In this document: in pieces, positions 1 through 9,002 of the stretch
Layout of the letters: every line of letters begins with the position of its first letter
Position numbering within the stretch: the stretch's first letter is position 1
Assembly (NCBI RefSeq): GCF_026130605.1
Contig: NZ_JANFAU010000001.1
Location: 310,001-374,000, forward strand
DNA from: Sphingomonas lycopersici
GTDB taxonomy: Bacteria > Pseudomonadota > Alphaproteobacteria > Sphingomonadales > Sphingomonadaceae
Direction: 5' to 3'
DNA length: 64,000 nt
Notes under the pieces: generated by a model
Database searches by the model: none
Told to the model about the DNA's origin: nothing
What the model saw: the letters and a program-made list of their open reading frames with translations, nothing else
Program-made: the position numbers and the translations under genes

Positions 1-530
1 CGGTGACCGTTCTTTTCGAGCGCGGCGTAGAGCGAATCGCCGATCTGATCGAGATCGGGGAGGAATTCGGCAGGGACCACGGCATGTTCGATCGCCAGCG
101 GCTCCCCGCCCGACAAACGCACCCGCCCGAGCCGCGCGACCCGCGTCGACGTCGCGATCCGCAGCATCGCCGCCTCCTCGTCGGTCGGCTGGGCATAGGC
201 CTTGATCATCCAGATCACGCCCGGGTTCTCGCCGCGCTTATGGGCGTCGTCGGTGAAGCTGCTGAGTACCGACCCCGGCGTTTCGATGCGCCGCGCGACG
301 AAGGTGCCCGACCCCTGTTTGCGGACGAGGATGCCCTCTTCGATCAGCTGGTTGATGCTCTTGCGGACGGTGACGCGCGACAGCCCGGTCAGCTCGGTCA
401 GCTCGCGTTCGGAGGGGAGCGCATCGCCCGGATCGATCCCGCCGCCCGCGATATGGTGGCGCAGGTTGCGCGCGAGCTGGAGATAGAGCGGCGTATTGTC
501 GTCGCCGCGCGCGAGCAGGATATCACGCAT
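1..530 (-). CDS. GntR/HutC-family transcriptional regulator, partial (C-terminus beyond window)
   Basis: Read from an ATG at 530 leftwards to the window edge with no stop, so about 176 residues are visible. The first 75 or so residues form a GntR winged helix: PLYLQLARNLRHHI, then PGDALPSERELTELTGLSR and VRKSINQLIEEG, with the wing GSGTFVAR. From about residue 85 the start of a UTRA ligand-binding domain follows. The ATG overlaps the murQ stop by 8 bases (523-530), so it is the last visible gene of the leftward operon. By family (NagR/YvoA type) it probably senses a phosphorylated amino sugar and represses the TAATACCA-containing promoters at 5.8 and 7.9 kb. Family is clear; ligand and targets are inferred. 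Confidence 0.9.
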   Translation of the reverse strand, partial: MRDILLARGDDNTPLYLQLARNLRHHIAGGGIDPGDALPSERELTELTGLSRVTVRKSINQLIEEGILVRKQGSGTFVARRIETPGSVLSSFTDDAHKRGENPGVIWMIKAYAQPTDEEAAMLRIATSTRVARLGRVRLSGGEPLAIEHAVVPAEFLPDLDQIGDSLYAALEKNGH

Positions 531-1416
531 CGGCGGCCCGCCACGCGGTGATCGCCCGCGAAAGATCGCCCCCCGCCTGCGCGAGCGCCTGCCGGGCCTG
601 CACCTCGGTCGCGCCGAGCGCGATCAGCACCGCGGGCTTGATCTCGCGGCCGGCGGCATCGAGCGCGTCCGCCGCCGCCGCCATGTCGACGCCGGCGATG
701 TCGCGCACCATTTCGCGACCACGGTGAAGCAGCTTCTCGTTCGAAACCCGCATGTTCACCATCAACCCGCGATGCACCCGGCCGAGCCGCAGCATCGTCG
801 CAGTCGACAGCATGTTCAAGACCGCCTTCTGCGCGGTCCCGGCCTTCATCCGCGTCGAACCGGCGACGATCTCCGCCCCGGTCCTGACGGTGATGCCATG
901 TTCGGCCGCGCCCGCCAGCGGGCTATCGGGATTGTTGGCGAGGCCGACCGTCAGCGCCCCCGCCGTGCGCGCCGCGACGATCGCGGCGACGGTATAGGGC
1001 GTGCGGCCGCTCGCAGCGACGCCGATCACGACGTCCGAGGCGCCGATCCGTGCTTCCGCGACCGCATGCCGCGCCGCGGCTTCGTCATCCTCCGCGCCTT
1101 CGGCGCTCTCGGTCAGCGCGGCGAGTCCGCCCGCCATCAGGAACAGCACGCGCTCGCGCGGCCAGCTATAGGTCGGATAGAGCTCGACCCCGTCCTGGAC
1201 CGCGACGCGCCCCGAGGTGCCGGCGCCGACATAGACCAGCCGCCCCGTCTCGCCGAGCCGCACCGCCGCCGCATCCGCCGCGCCGGCGATCGCGGGAATC
1301 TGCGCCTTGATCGCGGCGACCGCAGCAAGCTGGCCTTCGAGCATGGCCTCGACCGCAATTTCGGTCGGCCAGCTTGCAAGGTCGATATAACGCGGATCGA
1401 TGATCTCAGTATTCAT
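523..1416 (-). CDS. murQ: N-acetylmuramic acid 6-phosphate etherase MurQ
   Basis: Cleaves the lactyl ether of MurNAc-6-phosphate to GlcNAc-6-phosphate and D-lactate in the cytoplasm. The 297-residue protein has the SIS-fold signature YVGAGTSGRVAVQDGVE near residues 60-80, GVAASGRTPY near 130, and the C-terminal helical domain with ALGATEVQARQAL typical of MurQ. Length matches the usual ~300 residues. An upstream in-frame ATG at 1452 lies inside the symporter gene; I prefer 1416 because MNTEIIDPRYIDLASW aligns with the normal MurQ start. It overlaps the symporter stop by 11 bases and the regulator start by 8, so translation is probably coupled. The D-lactate product links it to the dld gene at 12.2 kb. 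Confidence 0.95.
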   Translation of the reverse strand: MNTEIIDPRYIDLASWPTEIAVEAMLEGQLAAVAAIKAQIPAIAGAADAAAVRLGETGRLVYVGAGTSGRVAVQDGVELYPTYSWPRERVLFLMAGGLAALTESAEGAEDDEAAARHAVAEARIGASDVVIGVAASGRTPYTVAAIVAARTAGALTVGLANNPDSPLAGAAEHGITVRTGAEIVAGSTRMKAGTAQKAVLNMLSTATMLRLGRVHRGLMVNMRVSNEKLLHRGREMVRDIAGVDMAAAADALDAAGREIKPAVLIALGATEVQARQALAQAGGDLSRAITAWRAADA

Positions 1417-2983
1417 GCTGTCCTCGGGGATGAACGCTAACACGATCCGCACCCGACGGGATGACGCAGATCAAAAAGGCGACCAGCGTGCCGATGCACA
1501 GCTGATAGGGAAAGGCGAGCGTGGCGAGCACCGGCGGCAGCCCGATCGCGCGCGCGATCGCGGGCTGGAGCAGCAGCACCGCGACGAAACCGCCGAGCAG
1601 CGCGGCGATCACCGACGCGGTCGTGCCGCGCCGGGTGAAGATCGCGGTGAAATAGACCCCGAGCAGCCCCGCATAGGAAAACACCATCACCTGCAGCGCG
1701 AATTCGAGCAGCCCCATATTGGTGTGATGCTGCCAATAATATGACACGACCGCGGTACCGAACATCGCGACGCCGATCAGCGCCATGCCGACCCGGCCGG
1801 CGCGGACATAATGCTGCTCCGCCACCGTGCCGCGCTTCTCGCGCCACGGGCGATAGAAATCCTGCACCGCGACCGACGACATCGCATTGAGCGCGGAGTT
1901 GGTCGTCGCCACCGCCGCCGCAATCACCCCGATCGTCACCAGCCCGCGCAGCCCCGACGGCACCTGCGTCAGGATATAATGCATGAAGATGCTGACCTTC
2001 TCGCCGCCGAAATGCCGCGCGGCGGAGGCGGTGGCGCCGCCCATCAGATCTGGCCGGTCGTAGAAGACGTAGAGCAGCAGGCCGATCGTGATGAACACCG
2101 CGACCACCGGCACCGTCGCCAGCACCGAGAGATAGAGCCCGCGCGCGCCGGTCTTGGCGTCGCGGCAGGCGAGCAGCCGCTGGGTGGTGTCCTGGTCGAG
2201 CCCGGCATTGCCGATGTAGAGCAAAGCCACCCCGGTGACGACCGCGAGCATCGAGAAGGGCCGCGACAGATCAAGCGAGAAATCGAACAGCCTGAGCTTG
2301 TTCACCCCCTCCGGCGTATGCATCACGCCGTGGATGATCTCCGCGGTGGAGGCCGGGATCGACAGACGCAGGAAGACGAGCACCGCGACCGCCGCGCCAA
2401 GATAGATGGCGAATTGGATGAGGTCGTTCCACAATACCGATTTGAGCCCGCCCACGAAGGTGAACAGGAAACTCGCGATCATCAGCGCCGCGGCGGCCAC
2501 GGTGATGCTGCCCGGGGTGACGTTGCCGGTCATCACCATCGCGATCGCGATCGCGGCGAGATAGACCCGTGCGCCTCCCGCCAGCACGCGCCCGGCGAGG
2601 AACATCCCCCCGGCCCAGCGCGTCGCGCGGATGCTGTAGCGCTTGGTCAGCAGTTCATAAGCGGTGGTCGCCTCGACCGCGTAGAAACGCGGGATCAGCA
2701 CGCGCGCGACGAACACCGCGCCGATCAGCCCGCCGATATTGGTGCTGAGATAGGAATAGTCGCTCGAATAGCCGTAATCCGGCCCCCCGAGGAAGGTCGC
2801 CGCCGATTGCGTCGCCGACAGCACCGAAATCGCCGCCAGCCAGGCCGGCACCGTCCCCCCGGCGAGGAAATAATCGCGAGTGGATTCGGTGTGACGCGGC
2901 ATGAACAGCCAGCCGCCCGCGAACAGCACTGCGATATAGCCCGCTATCACCATCCAGTCGGCAAGCGTGAAGGGCAGAGTCAT
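1406..2983 (-). CDS. Sodium:solute symporter (SSS family), probable amino-sugar importer
   Basis: A 525-residue, strongly hydrophobic protein with about 13-14 membrane segments and SSS-family features: an N-terminal segment followed by TRDYFLAGGTVPAWLAAISV, then SATQSAATFLGGPDYGYSSD, and a central GNAGLDQDTTQRLLACRD loop. It lies between the TonB receptor (64 bases upstream) and murQ (overlapping by 11 bases), and is co-directional with both. Context implies that it carries MurNAc, anhydro-MurNAc or GlcNAc-anhydro-MurNAc across the inner membrane, replacing the AmpG or PTS systems used elsewhere. Family assignment is firm; substrate is inferred from the operon only. Confidence 0.88.
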   Translation of the reverse strand: MTLPFTLADWMVIAGYIAVLFAGGWLFMPRHTESTRDYFLAGGTVPAWLAAISVLSATQSAATFLGGPDYGYSSDYSYLSTNIGGLIGAVFVARVLIPRFYAVEATTAYELLTKRYSIRATRWAGGMFLAGRVLAGGARVYLAAIAIAMVMTGNVTPGSITVAAAALMIASFLFTFVGGLKSVLWNDLIQFAIYLGAAVAVLVFLRLSIPASTAEIIHGVMHTPEGVNKLRLFDFSLDLSRPFSMLAVVTGVALLYIGNAGLDQDTTQRLLACRDAKTGARGLYLSVLATVPVVAVFITIGLLLYVFYDRPDLMGGATASAARHFGGEKVSIFMHYILTQVPSGLRGLVTIGVIAAAVATTNSALNAMSSVAVQDFYRPWREKRGTVAEQHYVRAGRVGMALIGVAMFGTAVVSYYWQHHTNMGLLEFALQVMVFSYAGLLGVYFTAIFTRRGTTASVIAALLGGFVAVLLLQPAIARAIGLPPVLATLAFPYQLCIGTLVAFLICVIPSGADRVSVHPRGQHEY

Positions 2984-3047
2984 CCGGTTTCCCGTCCCAG
3001 AGGGTCGCGGCGGCGCGGCATCATCCGCGCCGCCGCTTCCCGCGCGA

Positions 3048-5795
3048 TCAGAAGCGCGCGGTCAGCGAAAGGCCGTAGGTGCGGCCCATCACGTCATACG
3101 TATCGGGGAAGGTGTTGAACACGCCGCCCGCCGCGACCAACGGCGGATCCTTGTCGGTAAAATTGTAGATGCCCCCGCTGAGCGTCAGATTGTGGGTCAG
3201 CGCATAGGATGCCGAGAGGTCGAACGTGTCCTGCGCCGGCAGCGTGTTGGTCGCGCCGGGGGCGCTGTTCTTCACCTTGCCGATGCGGTTCCAGTTGAGC
3301 TGGACCAGCCCACCCTCGAAGGTCCAGGCGACCGCGGCATTGTGCCGATAGGCCGGCTGCACCAGCGTCGTCCCGTCGCTCGAACAGGTCGCGCCGAACG
3401 TCCCCTTGCACTGCACCGGAGCGACGGTCGAGTTCGCCTGGATGATATAGCTGGTGACGATATTGCCCTGATAGGAGAAACGCATCCCGGTGCCGGGCAG
3501 CCAATCCGCCAGCAAGGTATAATTGGCGGCGATGTCCAGCCCGCGCTGCGTCAGCCGGCCGAGGTTCTGGTTGTTGACATAGGCGTTGACGAAATGGCCG
3601 TTCGCCGGATCGCGGGTGACCAGCGCACACAACGGGTTGTTCGCGGTCGGATTGGTGATGTAGCAGCTGGTGATCGCGGCGACCGGCTGGATCACGCCGA
3701 CCGCGCCCTTGAGGTTGAGCTCATACCAGTCGACGGTCAGCGTGAAGCGCGGCATGAAGGTCGGGGTCAGCACGATGCCGACGGTCTTGGTCTTGCCGAT
3801 CTCGGGTTTGATCGCCGCGTTGCCGCCGTAATAATAATTGCCCTCGAGATAGCTCGGATCGAACGAATTGGCCGAGCCGACCGCCGGCGCGCCGAAGCGC
3901 TGGCATTGCGCGACATTGCCGGTGCCGAGGACGCAGGGGTCGCCCGCATAGCGCGGCGCGAGCCGCGGCACGGTGACGAGATTGTTGAACGGCAGCGACG
4001 AGGTGGTCGCGGCGAATTCGCCGAAATTCGGCGCGCGCAGCACGCGCTGATAGGTGCCGCGCAGGCGGATGCTGTCATCGACCTGCCAGTTCGCCTCGAC
4101 CTTCCACGTCCCGTGGTTGCCGAACAGATTATAGTCCGAATAGCGATAGGCGCCGCCGACATCGAGCTTCTTGATCAGCGGCAGATCGCGCAGCACCGGC
4201 ACGAACAATTCGCCGTACAGCTCCTTGACGTCGAACACCCCGCTATAGGCCGCCTGCACGCCCTGACGATAAGTATTGCCGGTGAGCAGCGCACTATCCT
4301 GCGTGATCTGCGCGGTTTCGCGGCGATATTCGGCGCCGACCGCAAATCCGATCGGACCTGCCGGGAGCGCGAACAGATCGGCGAGCGTGCCGCTGATGTT
4401 GGCCGAGGTGACGAGCTGATCGCGGTTGCGGTTGAAGCCGTTGATCGTCGTGCCGAGCGCCGCCGCGATCCCCGGCTGGTTCGGCCCGAAGATGTTCACC
4501 TTGTTGGCATTCGCCGCGAAGTTATTCGCGCCACTGGCATCCCTGACAAGACCGTCGCCGGTGATCGGCGAGTTTTCGGTCGATCGGCCATATTGGCCGT
4601 AGACGTTCCATTTGATGTTGTCGGTGATCGGCCCGCGCAGCCCGAGCTGGCCCTGGAAGGTATTGCGCTCGGTACGATAAGTGATCAGCCCGAGCTCGGC
4701 GAGCGAGCGCTGGACATTCACCTGCGCGACGCCGTTGACGAAGGTCAGCTGGTTGCGGATCGCATCGGTGAGATAGGGGTTGGTCGCGCTGATCCCGACC
4801 GTCTGGTTGATCGACGGCGGGTTCGGCCCGGGCGTGCCCGACTGTTCGGTACGCGCATTGGTGTAGAGCACGCGGCCATAGAGTTCGACCGCGGGGGTGA
4901 TCTCATAATTGAACAGCGCGGCGGCGTTGATCCGCTTGAGCGGCTCGATCAGCGGATAATTGGCGCTGATGTTCGAGGTCGCCGAGGGGTTGGTGGTGAA
5001 CTGGCCGCCGTCGGTGAAGCCGAAGCGACGCCCGCTCGCGACGTCGGTAAACAGGCCGCCGATGCTGGGCACGGTCGAGGTCGGGGTGATCGCCCAGTCG
5101 CGCGACCCCGACAGTGTCTGCTCGCGCTGCGTGTAATCGAGCGCGACGACGATATGCCCGCGATCGCCCAGCGGCGTCCCGAGCATGACCGATGCGCCAT
5201 ATTGCTTGCCGCCATGTTCGGCGAGGCGCGTCGAGGCGGAGGCCTGAACGCCCTTGAAATCGTCATTGAGGATGAAATTGACGACGCCGGCCACCGCGTC
5301 GGCGCCATAGACCGCGGCGGCGCCGCCGGTCAGCACGTCGACCCGCTTGATCAGCGAGGCCGGCAGCGCGTTGACGTCGACCGAGTTGCGGAAGCTGAAC
5401 GGCACCGCGCGGGTGCCGTCGATCAGCACCAGCGAGCGGCTCTGGCCGAAGTTGCGCAGATCGAGCACCTGCGCGCCAAACGAATCGCTGCCCTGCGACG
5501 CCTGGCGCACGCCGCCGGCGAGCTGCGGCATCTTGGTCGAGAAATCCTCCACCGTCAGCGCCGACTGGAGCTTGATCGCTTCCTGCGAGGTCGAGGCGAC
5601 CGGGCTGGTCGCGGTGAGATCGGTGCGCGGGATGCGCGAGCCCGTCACGACGACTTCATGCTGCTCGGTGGCGGCCTCCGGCGCCGGCTGCGCGATATCG
5701 GTCGCGGTCTGCGCGGCGGCGAGCGACGGCGATTGGGCGAGCGCGATCGCCAGCACGGTCCAGGCGCTCGCCCGGCGGAAGTTCGTCGATGTCAT
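3048..5795 (-). CDS. TonB-dependent outer-membrane receptor, probable muropeptide/amino-sugar importer
   Basis: A 915-residue protein with an N-terminal signal peptide ending near SLAAAQ, a TonB box (HEVVVTGSRIPRTD, about residues 47-60), a plug domain with DLRNFGQSRSLVLIDGTR and VYGADAVAGVVNFIL, and a long beta-barrel ending in the terminal aromatic YGLSLTARF. Barrel segments near the end (TFDLSASYALTHNLTLSGG, YNFTDKDPP) are typical of the family. It sits between anmK (108-base gap carrying its own operator-like site) and the symporter. It should import the peptidoglycan-derived substrate handled by the surrounding enzymes. The receptor call is certain; the ligand is inferred. Confidence 0.93.
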   Translation of the reverse strand: MTSTNFRRASAWTVLAIALAQSPSLAAAQTATDIAQPAPEAATEQHEVVVTGSRIPRTDLTATSPVASTSQEAIKLQSALTVEDFSTKMPQLAGGVRQASQGSDSFGAQVLDLRNFGQSRSLVLIDGTRAVPFSFRNSVDVNALPASLIKRVDVLTGGAAAVYGADAVAGVVNFILNDDFKGVQASASTRLAEHGGKQYGASVMLGTPLGDRGHIVVALDYTQREQTLSGSRDWAITPTSTVPSIGGLFTDVASGRRFGFTDGGQFTTNPSATSNISANYPLIEPLKRINAAALFNYEITPAVELYGRVLYTNARTEQSGTPGPNPPSINQTVGISATNPYLTDAIRNQLTFVNGVAQVNVQRSLAELGLITYRTERNTFQGQLGLRGPITDNIKWNVYGQYGRSTENSPITGDGLVRDASGANNFAANANKVNIFGPNQPGIAAALGTTINGFNRNRDQLVTSANISGTLADLFALPAGPIGFAVGAEYRRETAQITQDSALLTGNTYRQGVQAAYSGVFDVKELYGELFVPVLRDLPLIKKLDVGGAYRYSDYNLFGNHGTWKVEANWQVDDSIRLRGTYQRVLRAPNFGEFAATTSSLPFNNLVTVPRLAPRYAGDPCVLGTGNVAQCQRFGAPAVGSANSFDPSYLEGNYYYGGNAAIKPEIGKTKTVGIVLTPTFMPRFTLTVDWYELNLKGAVGVIQPVAAITSCYITNPTANNPLCALVTRDPANGHFVNAYVNNQNLGRLTQRGLDIAANYTLLADWLPGTGMRFSYQGNIVTSYIIQANSTVAPVQCKGTFGATCSSDGTTLVQPAYRHNAAVAWTFEGGLVQLNWNRIGKVKNSAPGATNTLPAQDTFDLSASYALTHNLTLSGGIYNFTDKDPPLVAAGGVFNTFPDTYDVMGRTYGLSLTARF

Positions 5796-5841
5796 CTTAT
5801 ATCTCCCCTGCCTGCGCCCCGGACGCAGCCAAATACGTTTC

Positions 5842-5867
5842 TAATACCACTAGAACACAATGGTCAT
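5842..5867 (-). promoter_or_regulatory. Operator-like inverted repeat upstream of the TonB receptor
   Basis: The 108-base gap between anmK and the receptor is AT-rich and contains TAATACCA (5842-5849), then ACCA/TGGT half-sites spaced by 11 bases (5846-5849 and 5861-5864). The octamer TAATACCA recurs exactly inside the divergent promoter at 7916-7923, which suggests one regulator, probably the GntR-family protein at 1-530, acts at both places. Binding is inferred. Confidence 0.5.
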
Positions 5868-5903
5868 ATATTTGTAAAGTACCCGCGTTACCCGCAATGC
5901 GGG

Positions 5904-6998
5904 TCATCCGGCGTTCTGCGGATGAAAAATCCGCCCGCCGGGGATCGGGTGCGGCACGCCGGTAGTCGCGGGAAAGGTCAGCGGCAACCCCCGAACGGAC
6001 CGCGCGGCCAGATAAGCCATTGCCTCAGCTTCGATAAAATCGCCACGCAACCCGCAGTCATCGGCGGCGCGCCATGTGCCGACCCGCTTGCCGAGCAGCC
6101 GCATCAAGGTGGGATTATGGACCCCGCCGCCGCACACGATCCACTCGCCCGGCGCCGCCGGAAGCAGATCCGCCGCACAGCGAATCGCCTCGATCGCGAA
6201 GGCGGTGAGCGTCGCAGCAGCATCTTCGAGCGACAGCGATTCGACCGCGGCGAGCGTGAAATCATAGCGGTCGAGCGACTTTGGGCCGGACTGACGGAAG
6301 TAGGGCGCGCACAGATATTCATCGAGGATCGCTCGATCGACCTGCCCCGCTGCGCCAAGCCTGCCGTCCTCATCATATCGCCCGGCGCCGCGCGACTGGA
6401 GAAGCAGGTCGATCATCCCGTTGCCGGGGCCGGTATCGAAGGCGGCCATGCCCTCCCCCGCGCCGATCCACGACAGATTGGCCACCCCGCCGATATTGAG
6501 AAAGGCGATCGGGCGCGGCAGCGCGAGCCGGTCGGCGAGCGCGCGGTGATAGATCGGCACCAGCGGCGCGCCCTGCCCGCCCGCGGCGAGATCGGCCTGA
6601 CGCATATCGGCGACCACCGGGACCCCGAGGGCGCTCGCCAGCGCGGCTGCGTCGCCGAGCTGGACCGTCAGCCGGCGCTCGGGACGATGCAGCACCGTCT
6701 GGCCGTGGAACCCGATCAGGTCGATCGCACCGCCGTCTTCGGCCAGCACCGCCCGCGCCGCGCGGACATGCGTGTCGAGGATCACCGCCTCGGCCGCGGC
6801 GAACGATGCGGGCCGCGCACCGATGCCGTCCCAGCGCAGCGCATCCTCGGTCGCGCGCACCACCGCCGCGCGCTCGGCCGCGCTGAAGCTCAGCAGCGTC
6901 GCCGGCCCGAACGCGTCGATCCGCTCGCCGTCGGTTTCGAGGATCGCCGCATCGACCCCGTCGAGCGAGGTGCCGCTCATATAACCCAGAACGCGCAT
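5904..6998 (-). CDS. anmK: Anhydro-N-acetylmuramic acid kinase AnmK
   Basis: Opens the 1,6-anhydro ring of anhydro-MurNAc and phosphorylates it to MurNAc-6-phosphate with ATP, feeding MurQ. The 364-residue protein starts MRVLGYMSGTSLDGVDAA, the family's ATP-binding signature, and continues with LIGFHGQTVLHRPE, NIGGVANLSWIG, FDTGPGNGMIDLL and the C-terminal WIVCGGGVHNPTLM. Length matches E. coli AnmK (about 369). I chose the ATG at 6998 because GAAAGG stands 6 bases upstream; a further in-frame ATG at 7043 would overlap the preceding gene. It follows the PP2C-like gene by 10 bases. Confidence 0.95.
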   Translation of the reverse strand: MRVLGYMSGTSLDGVDAAILETDGERIDAFGPATLLSFSAAERAAVVRATEDALRWDGIGARPASFAAAEAVILDTHVRAARAVLAEDGGAIDLIGFHGQTVLHRPERRLTVQLGDAAALASALGVPVVADMRQADLAAGGQGAPLVPIYHRALADRLALPRPIAFLNIGGVANLSWIGAGEGMAAFDTGPGNGMIDLLLQSRGAGRYDEDGRLGAAGQVDRAILDEYLCAPYFRQSGPKSLDRYDFTLAAVESLSLEDAAATLTAFAIEAIRCAADLLPAAPGEWIVCGGGVHNPTLMRLLGKRVGTWRAADDCGLRGDFIEAEAMAYLAARSVRGLPLTFPATTGVPHPIPGGRIFHPQNAG

Positions 6999-7008
6999 TC
7001 GCGGCCTT

Positions 7009-7854
7009 TCAGATGTGGAGAGTGAGCAAGGTCGCGTCGTCATGGATTTTCACGCGGACATAATGCCGGCGCGATTCCGGCTCGCGCTCGATCGCGCGCA
7101 ACCGCGCGAGCCACGCGTCCCATTGCGCCGCATCGTCGATCGCCAGCAGATCATGCGGCGTCGCCACCCCGAACAGGTCGACGAGCCGCAGGAACCCGTC
7201 GCTGACCAGCGCGAACCTTTGCCCCTTACGCGCGGGAAGCCGGCGCTGGCTGAGATGATCGGCGGCATCGGGCTCGATGCCGAGCACCCAATAGCCGTCC
7301 GCCCGGTTCATCAGCCGGCGGTTGGCCTGAAGCTGCGGGAGCAGCCGTTCGGTCAGCGCGGCCGGCGCGGGATCGGGGTCCGCCGCGAAGATCTGCGCGG
7401 CGAGATCGAGCGTGCGGCGCTCGATCGTTTCGTGCGAGCCGTCGCTGAACAGCTGCGCCTGCCCGGCTTCGTCGACATAAGCGACCGCGCAATCGGCGAG
7501 GCTGGTCAGCTCGACATGATCGCCGAAATCGCGCAACATCGCGAACGCCGCCGAGGGATGTTCATGCGGCCCCTCGGGCGCGCGGGTCGCCGCGGCGGCG
7601 AGCGCGTCGCGGCAGATCTCGATCGCGCGCCGCACCAGCACGGTGGTCGCGATCATCGGCTGCTCCGCCAGCAGCGCGCGAAACGCGGCATCGACTCGAT
7701 GCGCCAGCCACGATGCATCGCTCGGCGCGTCGAGCAGCGCCGCGCCGATCCCGGTCGCGCCGTCGATCACCCAGGCGGCATTGCCGTGATGCCCGACGAC
7801 ATCCTCGTTAACGAAAGCCTGGCTGTCGGTCGCAGCGAGATTGATCTTGAGCAT
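7009..7854 (-). CDS. PP2C-like (PPM-family) phosphatase-fold protein in the anmK operon
   Basis: A 281-residue protein without signal peptide. I see the order of PP2C motifs: NEDVVG then AWVIDGATGIG (residues about 17-40, carrying the metal-binding Asp-Gly pair), a LADCAVAYV strand, LVSDGFLRLVD near residue 215, and a C-terminal DDATLLTLHI. These correspond to the metal-binding Asp motifs of the family, but overall similarity is weak and the usual DGHGG is replaced by DGATG. ATG 7854 has GGAG 8 bases upstream and is preferred to the ATG at 7866. It is the first gene of the leftward operon. Its substrate is unknown: a Ser/Thr phosphoprotein or a sugar phosphate are both possible. Confidence 0.65.
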   Translation of the reverse strand: MLKINLAATDSQAFVNEDVVGHHGNAAWVIDGATGIGAALLDAPSDASWLAHRVDAAFRALLAEQPMIATTVLVRRAIEICRDALAAAATRAPEGPHEHPSAAFAMLRDFGDHVELTSLADCAVAYVDEAGQAQLFSDGSHETIERRTLDLAAQIFAADPDPAPAALTERLLPQLQANRRLMNRADGYWVLGIEPDAADHLSQRRLPARKGQRFALVSDGFLRLVDLFGVATPHDLLAIDDAAQWDAWLARLRAIEREPESRRHYVRVKIHDDATLLTLHI

Positions 7855-7896
7855 GGCGTGCTCCAATGGGTTCGGGGCCTGCCATGCCGCTCATCT

Positions 7897-7930
7897 ACTG
7901 GTAATGCAACCACTATAATACCAGTTGCAT
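7897..7930. promoter_or_regulatory. Divergent promoter/operator of the anmK and nagB-II operons
   Basis: The spacer between the divergent operons carries ACTGGTA (7897-7903) and its exact reverse complement TACCAGT (7919-7925), interleaved with ATGCAAC (7904-7910) and GTTGCAT (7924-7930). A TATAAT (7914-7919) lies inside the repeat and would serve as a rightward -10, so a bound repressor would block transcription. TAATACCA inside it matches the site upstream of the TonB receptor. A further TGGTATT occurs at 7945-7951. Promoter strength and regulator are inferred. Confidence 0.6.
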
Positions 7931-7958
7931 CAAAATGCCATATTGGTATTCATCGTTC

Positions 7959-9002
7959 ATGCACGCCCAAACCGGCCGGATGCTCATCGAAGCGCGCCAA
8001 ACCCCCGATGTCTGCGAGGCCCAACTCGCACGCAATGCCACCCTCGTCCGCGAAGCTGGTCGCCGGCTGCGCGATCTCGCGCCGCGCTTTGCCGCGACGT
8101 TGGCACGCGGCAGCTCGGATCAGGCGGCGGGGTTCGCCAAGCACCTCCTCGAAATCCACGCCGGCATCCCGACGCTCAGCCACGCGCCGTCGGTGGGGTC
8201 GCTTTACCGCGCCTCGTCGCCGCACTTTCGCGGCATCCCGTTGATCGCGATCTCGCAATCGGGCCGCAGCCCCGATCTCATCGCCGCGAGCGAGGATGCG
8301 CAGCGGCAGGGTGCGATCGTGGTCGCTTTGGTCAACGACACCGCCTCGCCGCTCGCGGTACTCGCCGATATCACGATCCCGGTCCACGCCGGCACCGAGA
8401 GCAGCGTCGCCGCGACCAAGAGCTTCATCGCGACGCTCGTCGCGCTGACCCATCTCGTCGGCGAATGGAGCGGCGATGACGCGCTGCTCGGGGCGCTTTC
8501 CGGGATCGGACCGCGCTTGCGGGAGGCCGCGGCGCAGGATTGGTCCGCCGCGCTTCCCTATCTCGTCCCCGCCAGCGACCTGCTCGTCCTCGGGCGCGGA
8601 CCGACGCTGCCGGTCGCGGGCGAAGCCGCGCTCAAGCTCAAGGAAACCGCCGGCCTTTATGCCGAGGCATTCAGCTCGGCCGAGGTGGCGCACGGGCCGA
8701 TGACATTGGTCAAGGCGGGCGATCCGGTCCTTGCCTTCGGCCCGGGCGACGTTTCGGCGCATGGCCTGCGCGAGCGACTCGCCGATTTCGCCGCGCGCGG
8801 CGCCCCGGTGATCGCCGCCGGCCCGGCCGACGACATCGCCGCGGCGACGATCCAATTCCCCGCCCCCGCCGGCGAGCATCCGGTGATCGGTGCGATCGCC
8901 GCGATCCAGAGCTTCTACGGCCTCGCCAATGCAGTCGCGATCGCGCGCGGGCGTGACCCGGATCGCCCGCCGCATCTCGCGAAAGTGACCCGGACATTAT
9001 GA
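7959..9002 (+). CDS. SIS-domain glucosamine-6-phosphate deaminase, NagB-II type
   Basis: Deaminates/isomerises glucosamine-6-phosphate to fructose-6-phosphate, the last step of amino-sugar catabolism. It resembles the isomerase half of GlmS with two SIS domains and no glutaminase domain: ARGSSDQAAGFAKHLLEIHAGIPT and ISQSGRSPDLIAA in the first, LVLGRGPTLPVAGEAALKLKE and SSAEVAHGPMTLV in the second. This is the NagB-II architecture rather than classical NagB. Start is uncertain: in-frame ATGs exist at 7935, 7959 and 7980 with no good ribosome site; 7959 gives 347 residues and the expected N-terminal spacing before EARQTPDV. It overlaps nagA by ATGA. Confidence 0.87.
   Translation: MHAQTGRMLIEARQTPDVCEAQLARNATLVREAGRRLRDLAPRFAATLARGSSDQAAGFAKHLLEIHAGIPTLSHAPSVGSLYRASSPHFRGIPLIAISQSGRSPDLIAASEDAQRQGAIVVALVNDTASPLAVLADITIPVHAGTESSVAATKSFIATLVALTHLVGEWSGDDALLGALSGIGPRLREAAAQDWSAALPYLVPASDLLVLGRGPTLPVAGEAALKLKETAGLYAEAFSSAEVAHGPMTLVKAGDPVLAFGPGDVSAHGLRERLADFAARGAPVIAAGPADDIAAATIQFPAPAGEHPVIGAIAAIQSFYGLANAVAIARGRDPDRPPHLAKVTRTL

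Noticed and set aside
2967..7025. Rightward ORF of 1352 codons over the TonB receptor and anmK
   Set aside because: It lies opposite well-supported genes, is Arg/Asp/Ala-rich in the way antisense frames of GC-rich genes are, and has no recognisable domain.
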